Assembly (NCBI GenBank): GCA_019115685.1
Contig: DXDC01000186.1
Coordinates: forward strand, 1 to 5,471
Direction: 5' to 3'
DNA from: Candidatus Agrococcus pullicola
GTDB lineage: Bacteria > Actinomycetota > Actinomycetes > Actinomycetales > Microbacteriaceae
DNA: 5,471 nt
Shown here: one piece after another, positions 4,513 through 5,471 of the stretch
Numbering within the stretch: the first letter of the stretch is position 1
How the letters are laid out: each line of letters begins with the position of its first letter
The notes under the pieces: generated by a model
Databases searched by the model: none
The model's input: the letters and a program-made list of their open reading frames with translations, nothing else
Told to the model about the DNA's origin: nothing
Position numbers and translations under genes: made by a program

Positions 4513-5471
4513 ATGACGCCAAACATCCCCCCGGCCCCCGTACTGGCGACTGAGACGTTGCCGCTGCTGACCGCGATCACCTATCAGCGGGTCTCCACCA
4601 AAGAACAAGCAGCCAAAGGCGGACGCGACGAGGGGTTCTCCACCCCCGCCCAACGTGAGGCCAACGCGCGCAAAGCCGAGTCTCTCGGTGCGCGGGTCGT
4701 GGCGGAGTTCGTCGACGCCGGAGAATCCGCCCGCTCAGCTGACCGACCCGACCTGCAACGTATGCTCGAATACATCGCCACCCACCAGGTCACCTATTGC
4801 ATCGTGCACAAAGTCGACCGGTTGGCCCGCAACCGCGTCGATGACGTGGAGATTCACCGCCGCCTCGTCGAAGCCGGAGTCACCCTGGTCTCGGCGACAG
4901 AAAACATCGACGAGACACCCTCGGGAATGCTGCTGCACGGCATCATGTCCTCCATCGCAGAGTTCTACTCCAAGAGCCTCGCCACCGAAGTCACCAAGGG
5001 CCTCACGCAGAAGTTCGAGAGCGGCGGCACCCCGATGCGCGCCCCCATCGGCTACCTCAACGTCCGCAAACGCGACGAGCAAGGCCGCGAGTACCGCACC
5101 GTCGACATAGACCCCGACCGCGCACCCCTCGTGCGGTGGGTATTCGAGCAGTACGCCACCGGCGACCGCACCGTCGTCGACGTGCTCGCCGAGGTCACAG
5201 CACGCGGCCTGACCACCGTACCGACGCCGAAGCGACCCTCCGGACCGGTGGCACGCTCGGGGTTCTTCAAACTGCTGCGCAACCCCTACTACGTCGGCAT
5301 CGTCCGCTATAAAGGAGCCGAACAGCCCGGCGCCCACGAGCCGCTGATCGACATCGATACCTGGCAGCAAGTCCAGACGCTCCTGAACACACGCAAAATC
5401 GCTTCCGAACGGCGACGCTCCCACGACCACTACCTTAAAGGCTCCCTGTTCTGCGGTTCCTGCGGGTCACG
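4513..5471 (+). CDS. Large serine recombinase (site-specific integrase), 3' end beyond the window
   Basis: 319 codons are visible and the frame is open at the window edge. The N-terminal resolvase domain (about 20-165) contains the nucleophile S28 in TYQRVSTKEQ (also Y24, R26, Q32), R74 in ESARSADRP, and DRLARN at 102-107. A Recombinase domain follows from about 172 (GGTPMRAPIGYLNVR), including RNPYYVGIVRYKG (256-268) and IDIDTWQQVQ. The visible end, FCGSCG, gives C314 and C317 as the start of the zinc ribbon. The usual length is 450-600 residues, so roughly a third or more is off the window. ATG 4513 is supported by AAGGAG 9 nt upstream; a GTG at 4492 is in frame but worse placed. The enzyme would integrate and excise a phage, ICE or genomic island by attP x attB recombination. 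Whether the C-terminal DNA-binding part is intact cannot be seen. Confidence 0.93.
   Translation, partial: MTPNIPPAPVLATETLPLLTAITYQRVSTKEQAAKGGRDEGFSTPAQREANARKAESLGARVVAEFVDAGESARSADRPDLQRMLEYIATHQVTYCIVHKVDRLARNRVDDVEIHRRLVEAGVTLVSATENIDETPSGMLLHGIMSSIAEFYSKSLATEVTKGLTQKFESGGTPMRAPIGYLNVRKRDEQGREYRTVDIDPDRAPLVRWVFEQYATGDRTVVDVLAEVTARGLTTVPTPKRPSGPVARSGFFKLLRNPYYVGIVRYKGAEQPGAHEPLIDIDTWQQVQTLLNTRKIASERRRSHDHYLKGSLFCGSCGS

Noticed and set aside
4735..5430. 231-codon open frame on the minus strand
   Set aside because: It lies opposite the serine recombinase, whose catalytic motifs are all present on the plus strand; a shadow.
1..5471. CRISPR arrays, tRNA or rRNA genes
   Set aside because: No regularly spaced repeats, no cloverleaf with a T-loop motif and no rRNA-like sequence were seen on either strand.

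Overview
The window is GC-rich and uses GTG and ATG starts with GGAG-type ribosome binding sites. Together with protein features typical of high-GC Gram-positives (a TetR regulator overlapping a small membrane protein gene, and GC-rich IS3 and IS110 elements), this points to an actinobacterium, possibly a Micrococcales or Microbacteriaceae relative. The genus cannot be read from the sequence.

Layout. Positions 1-103 hold no gene I can support. A plausible sigma70-type promoter (TGGACA, 17 nt, TACACT) overlaps a TACA-NN-TGTA palindrome and precedes a TetR-family regulator (167-814, GTG start). Its end overlaps by 11 bp the start of a 193-residue protein with two C-terminal membrane segments (804-1385), so the two form a coupled pair. 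Next comes the N-terminal part of what looks like an AraC-type regulator (1431-1790). It is cut off exactly where a transposon begins, and the transposon's first three bases are its stop codon.

From 1788 to 4446 lies a nested mobile element. The outer one is an IS3-family element with 25-nt terminal inverted repeats (23/25 matches), orfA, and an orfB that lies in the -1 frame relative to orfA. It looks dead three ways: an internal TAG at the end of orfA, replacement of the first DDE aspartate by glycine in orfB, and insertion of a second element between orfA and orfB. The inner element (about 2132-3449) is an IS110-family element with an intact 361-residue DEDD/serine transposase and a 220-nt non-coding left end. 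That left end folds by eye into two consecutive internal-loop stems, the architecture of an IS110 bridge RNA. The 5' side of the first loop contains a 9-nt match to the sequence abutting the insertion point. The second loop shows similarity or complementarity to the element's own two ends. This is the most interesting part of the window.

Right of the IS3 element, after only 66 bp, a large serine recombinase starts (4513) and runs off the window end. No target duplication flanks the IS3 element, and the missing part of the AraC-type gene is not on the other side. The IS3 copy therefore marks a rearrangement or deletion joint between the TetR/AraC region and what is probably the integrase end of an integrative element.
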